A stretch of DNA of 64,000 nucleotides from positions 52,644-116,643 of the forward strand of contig NZ_VBSB01000018.1 of assembly GCF_013337765.1 (NCBI RefSeq). The letters run 5' to 3'. The notes beneath the pieces were generated by a model. The model saw only the letters and a list, made by a program, of their open reading frames with translations, was not told the origin of the DNA and ran no database searches. This document shows, piece after piece, positions 45,757-54,880 of the stretch. Position 1 is the stretch's first letter; the number at the start of each line of letters is the position of its first letter. Origin of the DNA: Mycolicibacterium sphagni. Lineage in GTDB: Bacteria > Actinomycetota > Actinomycetes > Mycobacteriales > Mycobacteriaceae. A program made the position numbers and the translations under genes.

Positions 45757-48632
45757 GCAATCATCAGGTGCCGGCCAAGCGCCCCTTCGCCCCCCGGACA
45801 ATCCGGCGCTTCGCGCCGCTCATCATCCTGGCGTGGTTGGGAATCCTCTTCGCGTTGAGTGTGACGATTCCCCCGTTGCAGCAGGTCGCGAAAAGCCATT
45901 CGGTATCTCTGGATCCCGTGGATGCGCCGTCCTACAAAGCGATCAAGCGAATCGGCGCGATATTCGCCCAACCGGAAAACAGCAGTGTGGCGATGGTCGT
46001 CCTGGAGGGTCAGCAGCCCCTTGCCGACGAGGCGCGCGACTATTACCGCCGTTTGATACAGCAGTTCAAAGACGACCCGAAGCATGTACTTCATGTACAG
46101 GATTTCTGGGGTGACGATCTCACGAAGGGCGCGGCGCAAAGCGCCGACGGCAAGGCCGTATACGTTCAACTCGCCCTAGCCGGCAATTCGGGCGAGAGCC
46201 GCGCAGCCGAATCGCTCAACACGGTTCACAACATCGTCGATCACACCCCGCCTCCGCCAGGTGTCAAGACGTACATCACCGGTCCTGCGGCGGTTGCTGC
46301 CGATATCACCAACACTGGCAATAGATCCCAGCCGTTGATCATGGCCGTCACTGCCTCGGTGCTCTTGATCGTGTTGCTGCTTATCTACCGCTCGATTACC
46401 ACGGTAATTTTGCTGTTGGTCGTCGTCGGCATCCAATTACAAATGGCCGAAGGAATTGTCGCTTTCTTGGGCTATCACGGACTCATCGGCCTCACCACTG
46501 TCGCCATCAACCTCGTGACATCCCTGGTGATCGCGGCGGGAACCGACTACGGGATATTTTTCATCGGGCGTTACCAGGAAGCACGCCAAGCCGGCGAAGA
46601 TCGAGAGGCAGCCTTCTATACCAGCTATGGCGGGGTCGCCAAGGTTGTCTTGGCTTCCGGTTCGACAATCGCGGGCGCGATTTTCTGTCTGCACTTCACC
46701 CGCCTGCCCTATTTCCAGGCCAACGGCATTCCTTGCGCAGTGGCGATCATGGTCGCGGTCGTGGTTGCGCTCACATTGCTTCCGGCCGTCCTGGCAGTCG
46801 GAACACGTTTTGGCCTGTTCGATCCCAAACGGCGGGTCAAAGCCTATGGGTGGCGGCGGGTCGGCACGGCGATAGTACGGTGGCCCGGCCCAATCTTCGT
46901 CGCGTCGTTGACGCTCGCACTCGTCGGGCTGTTGACGCTACCGATCTACAATCCGAGCTACAACGAGCAGGACTACCTGCCCGACAATATCGCCGCCAGT
47001 CAAGGCATTTCGGCAGCTAAACGACACTTCCCGCAGTCGACGATGATGTCGCCAGAGGTTCTGATGATCGAGGCCGATCACGATATGCGGAATTCGGCAG
47101 ATTTTCTTGTCCTGAACAAATTGTCCAAGGCCATCCTCGCGGTTCCGGGTGTTTCCAAAGTACAGGCAGTGACTCGCCCCGAGGGAACCCCCATCCCGCA
47201 TACGACGATCCCCTACCTGCTGAGTATGCAACAAGCCGGACAGCAGCAATACATGATATTCCAGCAGAAAAGCATGGACAGCATGCTCGAGCAGGTTGGC
47301 AAAATAGACCAATCCCTCGCGATCATGAAAAACATGTACGCGCTCATGCAGCAGCTGGTCGCCACGATGAATTCGATGGTTGATAACACTCATTCAATGC
47401 AAGACATCACGAACGACCTGCGGAACAACATCGCCAACTTCGAGGATATGTGGCGGCCGATACGCAACTACTTGTACTGGGAACCGCATTGCGAAAACAT
47501 TCCCATGTGTTTTTCGTTCAGAAGCGTTTTCGACACACTAGACGGGGTTGACGGGGTCACCGATCAGCTGGGTGAGCTCGTAAAGAACCTAGACCAGATG
47601 AAAGCGCTCTTGCCGCAGCTGGTCGCCCAATTCCCCGAGATGATCTCGATCATGGAAAGCATGCGAAGCATGATGATGACGATGCACAGCACATCGTCCG
47701 GGGTGTTCGGTCAGATGGGCGACAACAATGGCGATTCGACCGCCATGGCAAAGGCATTTGATTCGGCCCATAACGACGATACTTTCTACATCACTCCGGA
47801 GGCATTCGAGAACGCCGACTTCAAGCGGGTAATGGACATATTCATGTCCTCAGACGGAAAAGCCACCCGCATGCTGATATCGCAGAAGGGCGATCCAACC
47901 TCTGCCGAGGGGCTGTCGCGAATTGATGCCATAAAGGCCGCGGCCGAGGAAGCATTAAAGGGCACTCCACTCGAGGAATCACCAGTCTATCTCGCCGGCA
48001 CCGCGACAATGACAGATGACTTGGTAAAGGGCTCAAGATACGATCTCGCTATCGCGGTGATCGCGGCGATCTGCCTTATTTTGATCGTCATGCTGATGGT
48101 CACGCGCAGTCTCATTGCAGCTCTGGTGATCGTAGGCACGGTGCTTGTTTCGCTCGGCGCTTCATTCGGGCTTGCGGTATTCGTTTGGCAAGTTCTGATC
48201 GGCACTCAAATACACTGGGCTGTGTTGGTGATGGCCTTGATCATCCTTCTGGCCGTGGGTTCTGATTACAATTTGCTCTTCGTCGCCCGGATGAAAGAGG
48301 AACTGCACGCCGGATTGAACACCGGCCTGATCCGCGCAATGGGTGGTACGGGCAAGGTCGTGACCAGTGCGGGGCTCGTGTTCGCATTCACAATGGGTTC
48401 CATGGCGGTCAGCGACCTGGTCACTCTCGGCCAAGTCGGTACGACCATTGCAATAGGTCTGATGTTCGACACGTTGGTCGTCCGTTCGTTCATGCTGCCG
48501 TCCGTTGCCGCTCTGCTGGGTCGCTGGTTCTGGTGGCCGCAACTGGTTCGGCCCCGCCCCGCCAGCACGATGCTCCGCCCAACAGGACCGCGTCCACTGG
48601 TGCGTGCCTTGATGCTGAACCAAGAGCGGTAA
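45753..48632 (+). CDS. mmpL4a: MmpL-family RND lipid transporter (first copy)
   Basis: This 959-residue transporter has about 12 membrane helices and two large outer loops, with helix motifs GTDYGIFFIGRYQEA and GSDYNLLFVARMKEE, the paired Asp-Tyr sites of MmpL proton relays. Starts at ATG 45753 overlapping mmpS. The second copy follows with no gap (TAA then GTG). In GPL loci two tandem MmpL proteins carry the lipid across the envelope together with MmpS4. The call as the first of that pair rests on order and context. Confidence 0.93.
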   Translation: MSNHQVPAKRPFAPRTIRRFAPLIILAWLGILFALSVTIPPLQQVAKSHSVSLDPVDAPSYKAIKRIGAIFAQPENSSVAMVVLEGQQPLADEARDYYRRLIQQFKDDPKHVLHVQDFWGDDLTKGAAQSADGKAVYVQLALAGNSGESRAAESLNTVHNIVDHTPPPPGVKTYITGPAAVAADITNTGNRSQPLIMAVTASVLLIVLLLIYRSITTVILLLVVVGIQLQMAEGIVAFLGYHGLIGLTTVAINLVTSLVIAAGTDYGIFFIGRYQEARQAGEDREAAFYTSYGGVAKVVLASGSTIAGAIFCLHFTRLPYFQANGIPCAVAIMVAVVVALTLLPAVLAVGTRFGLFDPKRRVKAYGWRRVGTAIVRWPGPIFVASLTLALVGLLTLPIYNPSYNEQDYLPDNIAASQGISAAKRHFPQSTMMSPEVLMIEADHDMRNSADFLVLNKLSKAILAVPGVSKVQAVTRPEGTPIPHTTIPYLLSMQQAGQQQYMIFQQKSMDSMLEQVGKIDQSLAIMKNMYALMQQLVATMNSMVDNTHSMQDITNDLRNNIANFEDMWRPIRNYLYWEPHCENIPMCFSFRSVFDTLDGVDGVTDQLGELVKNLDQMKALLPQLVAQFPEMISIMESMRSMMMTMHSTSSGVFGQMGDNNGDSTAMAKAFDSAHNDDTFYITPEAFENADFKRVMDIFMSSDGKATRMLISQKGDPTSAEGLSRIDAIKAAAEEALKGTPLEESPVYLAGTATMTDDLVKGSRYDLAIAVIAAICLILIVMLMVTRSLIAALVIVGTVLVSLGASFGLAVFVWQVLIGTQIHWAVLVMALIILLAVGSDYNLLFVARMKEELHAGLNTGLIRAMGGTGKVVTSAGLVFAFTMGSMAVSDLVTLGQVGTTIAIGLMFDTLVVRSFMLPSVAALLGRWFWWPQLVRPRPASTMLRPTGPRPLVRALMLNQER

Positions 48633-51569
48633 GTGTCCGGCGTCCAACTGAAAGCTGAGCCGACTAGCCCGACCCGTCGGCCGTTGGTGGCGCGATCCAT
48701 CCGGATTCTTTCGCCCGTCATCATTGTGGTGTGGGTGGCGCTCACGATTTATGTCACGTTCTTCGTACCGTGGCTGGAGACAGTCAGTCGGAGCCATTCC
48801 GTACCAATGGCTCCTCGGGATGCCCCGGCCGTGGTGGCCATGCAACGCATGGGCACCGACTTCAAAGAGTCCACCTCCGACAGCTTCGCCATGCTGGTGG
48901 TCGAGGGCCAGCAGTCACTTGGCGATGATGCGCACGCGTATTACGACAAGCTGATTGGTGCCCTGCGGAGCGATACGAAACATGTTGAGCACATTCAAGA
49001 TCTGTGGGGGGATCGACTCACCGCGCCTGGCGCGATAAGCAAAGACGGCAAGGCCGTATACGTTCAGATGAATCTGGCCGGCAACACCGGCACGACACTG
49101 GGCCAGGACTCGATCGCAGCGGTCCGCGGCATCGTCGACCGATCGTCACCGCCGCCCGGCATCAAGGTCTACGTCACCGGACCGGCGGCACTCGTATCGG
49201 ACATGCAACAGGCCGGCGACCACTCCATGCTGAAGATGACCCTCATCGGCGGCGTCATCATCTTCATAGTCTTGCTCTTCGTCTACCGTTCACTCGTCAC
49301 CGTCATTGCTTTGCTGCTCACGGTGGGCCTCGAAGTCCTTGTCGCTCGCGGGATCGTGGCATTTCTCGCCGACCACAACGTTATCGGGCTATCGACATTC
49401 GCCACCGCCTTGCTGGTCGGCCTTTCGATGGCGGCCGGAACGGACTACGGAATCTTCTTCTTCGGTCGATACCAGGAGACCCGTCAAAACGGCGACGACG
49501 TTGAAACCGCCTACTACACCACCTATCACAGCGTCGCGCCCGTCGTCTTCGGCAGCGGCCTGACCATCGCCGGTGCGATGCTCTGCCTCAGTTTCACCCG
49601 GATACCCATCTTCCAGAGCATGGGCGTGCCGTGCGCCATTGGCCTGCTCGTCGCCGTTGCGGTCGCGGTCACGCTGGTTCCATCGGTGCTGGCCCTCGGC
49701 GGGCGCCTCGAATTGTTCGACCCCAAGTACCGGCTCAAGAACCGTCGATGGCGACGGATCGGCACGGCGGTCGTCCGCTGGCCCGCACCCATTCTCATCG
49801 CGACGATATCGATCGCCTTGGTCGGCCTGCTCGCATTGCCCGGCTATCAAACCAGCTACAACGACAAGCTCTATATTCCGAAAGATTTACCCGCGAATCT
49901 CGGTAATGCCGCCGCCGATCGCCATTTTCCGCAATCCCGGATGATGCCCGACATCCTGATGATCGAAGCGGACCACGACATGCGCAATCCGAAGGATTTC
50001 CTCGTATTGCACCGGCTGGCGAAGGCAATCTTCCAGGTTCCGGGAATTTCTCGAGTTCAGGCCGTGACCCGGCCTGAAGGCAACCCCCTCGAGAACACGT
50101 CAATACCGTTCCTGATCAGCATGCAAAACGCTGGCCAACAGCAAGCCGTCGGATTCATGCACGGCATCGTGGACAACCTCCTCAAGCAGGCTGAAGCCAT
50201 GGGTCGGCAGGTCGACCTGATGAAACGCATGCAGGTCCTGCAAGAGCAGCTCAACGTCACGAGTCATGCTTCAATTGCAGTGACGAAGGCGATGGCCCAG
50301 CAGATCTTCAAACTGCGGGACACCCTGTCGAATTTCGACGATTTCTTCAGGCCGATCCGCAATTATCTGTACTGGGAACCACATTGTTATGACATTCCCC
50401 TTTGCTTCTCAGTGAGAAGCATCTTCGACACTTTCGACGGTGTCGATAAGCTCAGCGATGCGATGTCGCGAATATTGCCCCTTCTCACCACGATGGACAC
50501 CCTGACACCCCAGATCCTCGCGCAGATGCCGCCGATGATCGCAATCATGGAGAGCATGCGGGACATGATGCTCACGATGCACGCCACCATGTCCGGGACC
50601 TTCGGCCAGATGGACGAATCGGCCAAGAACGCAAACGCCATGGGGCAGGCGTTCGACGCCTCCATGAACGACGATTCGTTCTATCTGCCGCCGGAAGTGT
50701 TCCAGAACAAGGACTTCCAGCGCGCGATGGATGCCTACCTGTCTCCGGATGGCAAGGCGGCGCGGTTCATCATCTCCCACAAGGACGACCCGGCGTCCCC
50801 TGCAGGCATCGGGAGTGTTCCGAAGATCCGGACGGCGGCCGAGGAAGCGCTGAAGACGACACCGCTCGAAGGCTCGCAGATCTTCATCGCCGGCACCGCA
50901 GCAACTTTCAAGGATTTCAGCGACGGATCCAAATACGATCTCTGGATCGCGGCGATCGGCGCACTCTGCCTGATTTTCATCATCATGCTCCTGATCACCC
51001 GGAGCCTGATTGCCTCGCTGGTGATCGTCGGCACGGTCGCGCTGTCTCTTGGCGCGTCCTTCGGTCTCTCAGTGCTGGTGTGGCAATACATGCTCGGCAT
51101 CAAACTGCACTGGATGGTGCTGCCGATGTCGGTGATCGTGCTCTTGGCGGTCGGCTCGGATTACAACCTGCTGTTGGTATCCCGAATAAAGGAAGAGTTG
51201 TCCGCCGGTATCAACACCGGCATCATCCGCGCCATGGGCGGCACCGGCAAGGTCGTGACCAACGCCGGCCTGGTGTTCGCATTCACCATGGCCGCGATGG
51301 TGTCCAGCGATCTGCAGATCATCGGCCAGGTGGGCACCACCGTCGGCATGGGTCTGTTGTTCGACACCTTGGTGGTGCGCTCATTCATGACGCCGACCAT
51401 CGCCGTGCTGCTCGGCCGGTGGTTCTGGTGGCCACTGCGGGTACGTCCACGCCCAGCCAGCTTCATGCTCCGGTCTGAGGGAACGCGGGCGTCGGTACGG
51501 GCCTACATGCTGCCGCGTGAGGACCGCGAAGACGAGGTCACAGCCGAAATCCCAAGAGCGACAGTCTAA
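48633..51569 (+). CDS. mmpL4b: MmpL-family RND lipid transporter (second copy)
   Basis: This 978-residue paralogue begins with GTG at 48633, directly after the previous stop. It has GTDYGIFFFGRYQET and GSDYNLLLVSRIKEE, the outer-loop sequence YWEPHCYDIPLCFS also found in the first copy (YWEPHCENIPMCFS), and a long cytoplasmic C-terminus. The stop shares 4 bases with the convergent rmlC-rmlD stop. Both mmpL genes look intact, so a two-subunit exporter is expected. Confidence 0.93.
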   Translation: MSGVQLKAEPTSPTRRPLVARSIRILSPVIIVVWVALTIYVTFFVPWLETVSRSHSVPMAPRDAPAVVAMQRMGTDFKESTSDSFAMLVVEGQQSLGDDAHAYYDKLIGALRSDTKHVEHIQDLWGDRLTAPGAISKDGKAVYVQMNLAGNTGTTLGQDSIAAVRGIVDRSSPPPGIKVYVTGPAALVSDMQQAGDHSMLKMTLIGGVIIFIVLLFVYRSLVTVIALLLTVGLEVLVARGIVAFLADHNVIGLSTFATALLVGLSMAAGTDYGIFFFGRYQETRQNGDDVETAYYTTYHSVAPVVFGSGLTIAGAMLCLSFTRIPIFQSMGVPCAIGLLVAVAVAVTLVPSVLALGGRLELFDPKYRLKNRRWRRIGTAVVRWPAPILIATISIALVGLLALPGYQTSYNDKLYIPKDLPANLGNAAADRHFPQSRMMPDILMIEADHDMRNPKDFLVLHRLAKAIFQVPGISRVQAVTRPEGNPLENTSIPFLISMQNAGQQQAVGFMHGIVDNLLKQAEAMGRQVDLMKRMQVLQEQLNVTSHASIAVTKAMAQQIFKLRDTLSNFDDFFRPIRNYLYWEPHCYDIPLCFSVRSIFDTFDGVDKLSDAMSRILPLLTTMDTLTPQILAQMPPMIAIMESMRDMMLTMHATMSGTFGQMDESAKNANAMGQAFDASMNDDSFYLPPEVFQNKDFQRAMDAYLSPDGKAARFIISHKDDPASPAGIGSVPKIRTAAEEALKTTPLEGSQIFIAGTAATFKDFSDGSKYDLWIAAIGALCLIFIIMLLITRSLIASLVIVGTVALSLGASFGLSVLVWQYMLGIKLHWMVLPMSVIVLLAVGSDYNLLLVSRIKEELSAGINTGIIRAMGGTGKVVTNAGLVFAFTMAAMVSSDLQIIGQVGTTVGMGLLFDTLVVRSFMTPTIAVLLGRWFWWPLRVRPRPASFMLRSEGTRASVRAYMLPREDREDEVTAEIPRATV

Positions 51570-52996
51570 TTCACCGCTGCGCGGGTCTCCAACCGAACGT
51601 AGCTCTGGAGCGTCTCGTCCGCGGGGGCCGGCACGAAACCCGTTGACTCGATTTTCGTCAGGTCCAGAACACCGCTGGCCGGGCGCGGCGAGACGGGATT
51701 CGTGGCCGAGGCGAAGTACTCGGCAGTCGAGACACCGCTCACCCGGTTGGGGTCGTGGCCGGCGAGCTCGAAGGTCCGTCTCGCGATATCAGCCCATGAG
51801 GTGGCCGGCCCGGACCCAGTCAGGTTGTACGTGCCATGCGGCGCGTGGCTTTCGGTCAGGTGCCGGATCGCGCGGGCCAATTCCGAGGTGAACGTCAACC
51901 GGCCGATCTGGTCGTCGACCACCGACGGGTCCACTCCCCGTTCGGCCAGAGAAAGCATGGTGCGCACGAAGTTTCGGCCGTCGCCGATCACCCACGAGGT
52001 GCGGAGAATGTAGTGCCGGTCCAGAGTGGAGATGATCTGATCGCCGGCGGCCTTCGTCTGACCGTAGACCCCGAGCGGGGCCATCGGGTCGTCCTCGCGA
52101 TAGGGCTGCGCCGAAGTGCCGTCGAACACGTAGTCGCTCGAAATGTGAACGACGGTCAGCCGATGCGCCGATGCGACCCGCACCAGATTCGCGATGCCGG
52201 TGACGTTGGCGGCCCAGGCCGCAGCCCGTCCCTCGGGGGTCTCGGCCACATCCACCGCCGTATAGGCCGCGGCATTGACGATCGTGGAGTAGTCGTGCCA
52301 GGAGCGCGCCGAGGCGAAATCCGCGGAGGTGAGGTCGAAGTCCGGAAGGTCGACGTAGTCGACATGCGAAACACCCTCGTAGGCCGCCTGCAGGGCCCGG
52401 CCCAGCTGGCCACCGCAACCGATGACCAGGATCTTTCGCGGCTGGACAGGAACGACCTCGGACAGTGGCCCCTGGGCCCGGTCTTTCGCGGACAGCTCGG
52501 CTTGGTCCAGCGGGATCGGCCACTCGATGGCGATGGTCGCATCTCCCGGATTCAGTGACGTGTAGACGCCGTCCGGCGAGTAGTGGTCGTTGACCAGGTA
52601 GGTGTAAGCGGTGTTCGGCTCCAACGTCTGAAATCCGTTTCCCACACCCTGTGGCACGAACACTGCACGCGATGGATCGATCTCGGCGGTGACGACAGTC
52701 CCGAAAGTCGGGCCGTCGCGCAGATCGACCCAAGCACCGAAGATGCGGCCGGTGGTCACCGAGATGTACTTGTCCCACGGTTCGGCGTGGATACCGCGGG
52801 TCGTACCCGCCGATTCGTTGAACGACACATTGTTCTGAACCGGGCCGAAGTCGGGCATTCCGGCGGCGATCATCTTTTCACGCTGCCAGTTCTCCTTGAA
52901 CCAGCCGCGATTGTCGCCGTGGACGGGCAGGTCCCAGAGAACAAGCCCTGGAATCGCGGTGGTTACCGCGCGCAGCGTCTTGCCGAGCTCTGTCAT
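51566..52996 (-). CDS. rmlCD: Fused dTDP-4-dehydrorhamnose 3,5-epimerase / reductase (RmlC-RmlD)
   Basis: This protein joins two enzymes of dTDP-L-rhamnose synthesis. The N-terminal part (about 1-185) is RmlC: TTRGIHAEPWDK holds the catalytic-His region, and YTYLVNDHYSPDG follows. The C-terminal part (about 190-476) is RmlD: VIGCGGQLGRALQ, SSDYVFDG and YGQTK (Tyr-x-x-x-Lys). ATG 52996 is preferred since it follows the rmlB stop by 16 bases; the frame is open to 53155. RmlC and RmlD are separate genes in M. tuberculosis; such fusions exist in other actinobacteria (corynebacteria). Together with rmlA and rmlB it makes dTDP-L-rhamnose. Confidence 0.93.
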   Translation of the reverse strand: MTELGKTLRAVTTAIPGLVLWDLPVHGDNRGWFKENWQREKMIAAGMPDFGPVQNNVSFNESAGTTRGIHAEPWDKYISVTTGRIFGAWVDLRDGPTFGTVVTAEIDPSRAVFVPQGVGNGFQTLEPNTAYTYLVNDHYSPDGVYTSLNPGDATIAIEWPIPLDQAELSAKDRAQGPLSEVVPVQPRKILVIGCGGQLGRALQAAYEGVSHVDYVDLPDFDLTSADFASARSWHDYSTIVNAAAYTAVDVAETPEGRAAAWAANVTGIANLVRVASAHRLTVVHISSDYVFDGTSAQPYREDDPMAPLGVYGQTKAAGDQIISTLDRHYILRTSWVIGDGRNFVRTMLSLAERGVDPSVVDDQIGRLTFTSELARAIRHLTESHAPHGTYNLTGSGPATSWADIARRTFELAGHDPNRVSGVSTAEYFASATNPVSPRPASGVLDLTKIESTGFVPAPADETLQSYVRLETRAAVN

Positions 52997-53012
52997 TACT
53001 TGCGCGCTCCTG

Positions 53013-54011
53013 TCATTGCCCGAGTCGGGCGTAGAACGCCTCCGTGGCGTCTTTGGCGGGCGCCCACCAGCTTTCGTGGTCGCGATACCACTCGATGGTC
53101 GCAGCCAAGCCTTGCTCGAAGTCCGGGTACCGCGGCCGCCAGCCGAGTTCATCACGCAGTTTCGTCGCGTCGATGGCGTATCGCAGATCGTGACCGGTGC
53201 GGTCGGGGACGTTCTCGTACGCGTCAGCGTCCAGACCCATGATCGTCAGGATCAGTTCGACGACCGTCTTGTTGTCCTTTTCTCCGTCGGCGCCGATCAG
53301 GTACGTCTCCCCGATCCGGCCCTTTTCCAGGATCTCCAGCACCGCCGACGAATGATCGTCGGCATGGATCCAGTCGCGGACGTTGAGACCTTCGCCGTAC
53401 AGCCTGGGGCGGGTCCCGCGGAGGACGTTGGTGATCTGGCGCGGAATGAACTTCTCGACGTGCTGGTATGGGCCGTAGTTGTTCGAGCAGTTCGAGATCG
53501 TCGCTTGCAATCCATAGGAGCGCATCCAGGCTCGCACCAGCAGGTCGCTGCCTGCCTTGGTGGACGAATACGGCGACGACGGGTTATACGGGCTGGCTTC
53601 GGTGAACCGGCCTGAGTCGTCCAGCTCCAGATCGCCGTACACCTCGTCGGTCGAGATGTGGTGATAGCGGACCCCGTACTTGCGGACCGCCTCGAGCAGC
53701 GTGAACGTGCCGACCACATTGGTATGCAGGAAGGGCTGCGGGTCGTTCAGTGAATTGTCGTTGTGCGTCTCGGCGGCATAATGCACAACAGCGTCGGCCG
53801 AAGCCACCAGCTTTTCCACAATGCCGGCGTCTGCGACATCACCGTGAACGAAGTCGACCCGGCTGTGCGGCAATTCAGACAGAGACGCGAGATTGCCGGC
53901 GTATGTCAGCTTGTCCAGCACGGTGACGTGGTGGTCGGTCTGCTCGATCACGTAGTGCACGAAGTTCGAGCCGATAAACCCGGCGCCGCCCGTGACGAGA
54001 AGCTGCGTCAC
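53013..54011 (-). CDS. rmlB: dTDP-glucose 4,6-dehydratase
   Basis: This 332-residue SDR turns dTDP-glucose into dTDP-4-keto-6-deoxyglucose. It has GGAGFIGSNFV, HYAAETHNDNS, STDEVYGDL with the Asp-Glu pair and YSSTKAGSD with the Tyr-x-x-x-Lys, all RmlB hallmarks. The start is GTG 54011, which shares one base with the rmlA stop. It lies between rmlA and rmlC-rmlD and is translated with them. The product feeds rhamnose and possibly 6-deoxytalose synthesis. Confidence 0.96.
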   Translation of the reverse strand: MTQLLVTGGAGFIGSNFVHYVIEQTDHHVTVLDKLTYAGNLASLSELPHSRVDFVHGDVADAGIVEKLVASADAVVHYAAETHNDNSLNDPQPFLHTNVVGTFTLLEAVRKYGVRYHHISTDEVYGDLELDDSGRFTEASPYNPSSPYSSTKAGSDLLVRAWMRSYGLQATISNCSNNYGPYQHVEKFIPRQITNVLRGTRPRLYGEGLNVRDWIHADDHSSAVLEILEKGRIGETYLIGADGEKDNKTVVELILTIMGLDADAYENVPDRTGHDLRYAIDATKLRDELGWRPRYPDFEQGLAATIEWYRDHESWWAPAKDATEAFYARLGQ

Positions 54012-54880
54012 TAGAAACCCCTCTCCAGAAGGCCCAGCAGATAGGCGCCGTAGCCCGACTTCACCAGCTTCTCGGCCCGCTCGCGCAGCTCGTCGTCAGT
54101 GAGAAAGCCCTGGTGCCAAGCGATTTCCTCCGGAGCCCCGATCTTCAGGCCGGTTCGCCGTTCCATCGTGCGCACGTAGTCGGCAGCGTCGGTCATCTGG
54201 TCGAACGTACCGGTGTCCAACCACGCCGTACCGCGGGGCAGCACCTGCACCCGCAGCCGTTCCTGCTCCAGGTAAACGCGGTTGACGTCGGTGATCTCGT
54301 ACTCCCCGCGATCACTCGGGGACAGCTCGCTGGCGATCGACACCACGTCGTTGTCGTAGAAGTAGAGTCCGGGCACCGCGTAATTGCTCTTCGGCTGCTT
54401 CGGCTTCTCCTCCAGGGACACCACCATCCCGCTCGAATCGAACTCCACGACACCGTATGCGGACGGCTCGGCCACCCAGTACGCGAAGATCGCACCACCA
54501 TCGATATCGGCAAAACTCTTGAGCTGGGTGCCCATTCCCGGCCCGTAGATCAGGTTGTCGCCCAACACCAGCGCGACTTTGTCGTCGCCGATGAAATCGG
54601 CACCGATGGTGAACGCCTGAGCCAGCCCGTCCGGCGATGGCTGTTGGGCGAACGTGATGGACACACCGAACCGCGATCCGTCACCCAGGAGCCGCCCGAA
54701 GCTCTCCGCGTCGTGCGGCGTCGTGATCACCAGGATGTCGCGGATACCCGCGAGCATCAGCGTGGACAATGGGTAATACACCATCGGCTTGTCGTAAACC
54801 GGGATCAGCTGCTTGGAGACTCCAAGCGTGATCGGATGCAGGCGAGTTCCCGAGCCTCCCGCCAGAATGATGCCTTTCAC
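54011..54880 (-). CDS. rmlA: Glucose-1-phosphate thymidylyltransferase
   Basis: This 289-residue enzyme joins dTTP and glucose-1-phosphate. The nucleotide loop GGSGTRLHPIT and VSKQLIPVYDKPM are the RmlA signatures, and LGDNLIYG is kept. The start is GTG 54880, which overlaps the stop of the Pfa subunit gene by 4 bases (GTGA). This coupling links rhamnose donor supply to the lipid synthase. The full gene is intact. Confidence 0.96.
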   Translation of the reverse strand: MKGIILAGGSGTRLHPITLGVSKQLIPVYDKPMVYYPLSTLMLAGIRDILVITTPHDAESFGRLLGDGSRFGVSITFAQQPSPDGLAQAFTIGADFIGDDKVALVLGDNLIYGPGMGTQLKSFADIDGGAIFAYWVAEPSAYGVVEFDSSGMVVSLEEKPKQPKSNYAVPGLYFYDNDVVSIASELSPSDRGEYEITDVNRVYLEQERLRVQVLPRGTAWLDTGTFDQMTDAADYVRTMERRTGLKIGAPEEIAWHQGFLTDDELRERAEKLVKSGYGAYLLGLLERGF

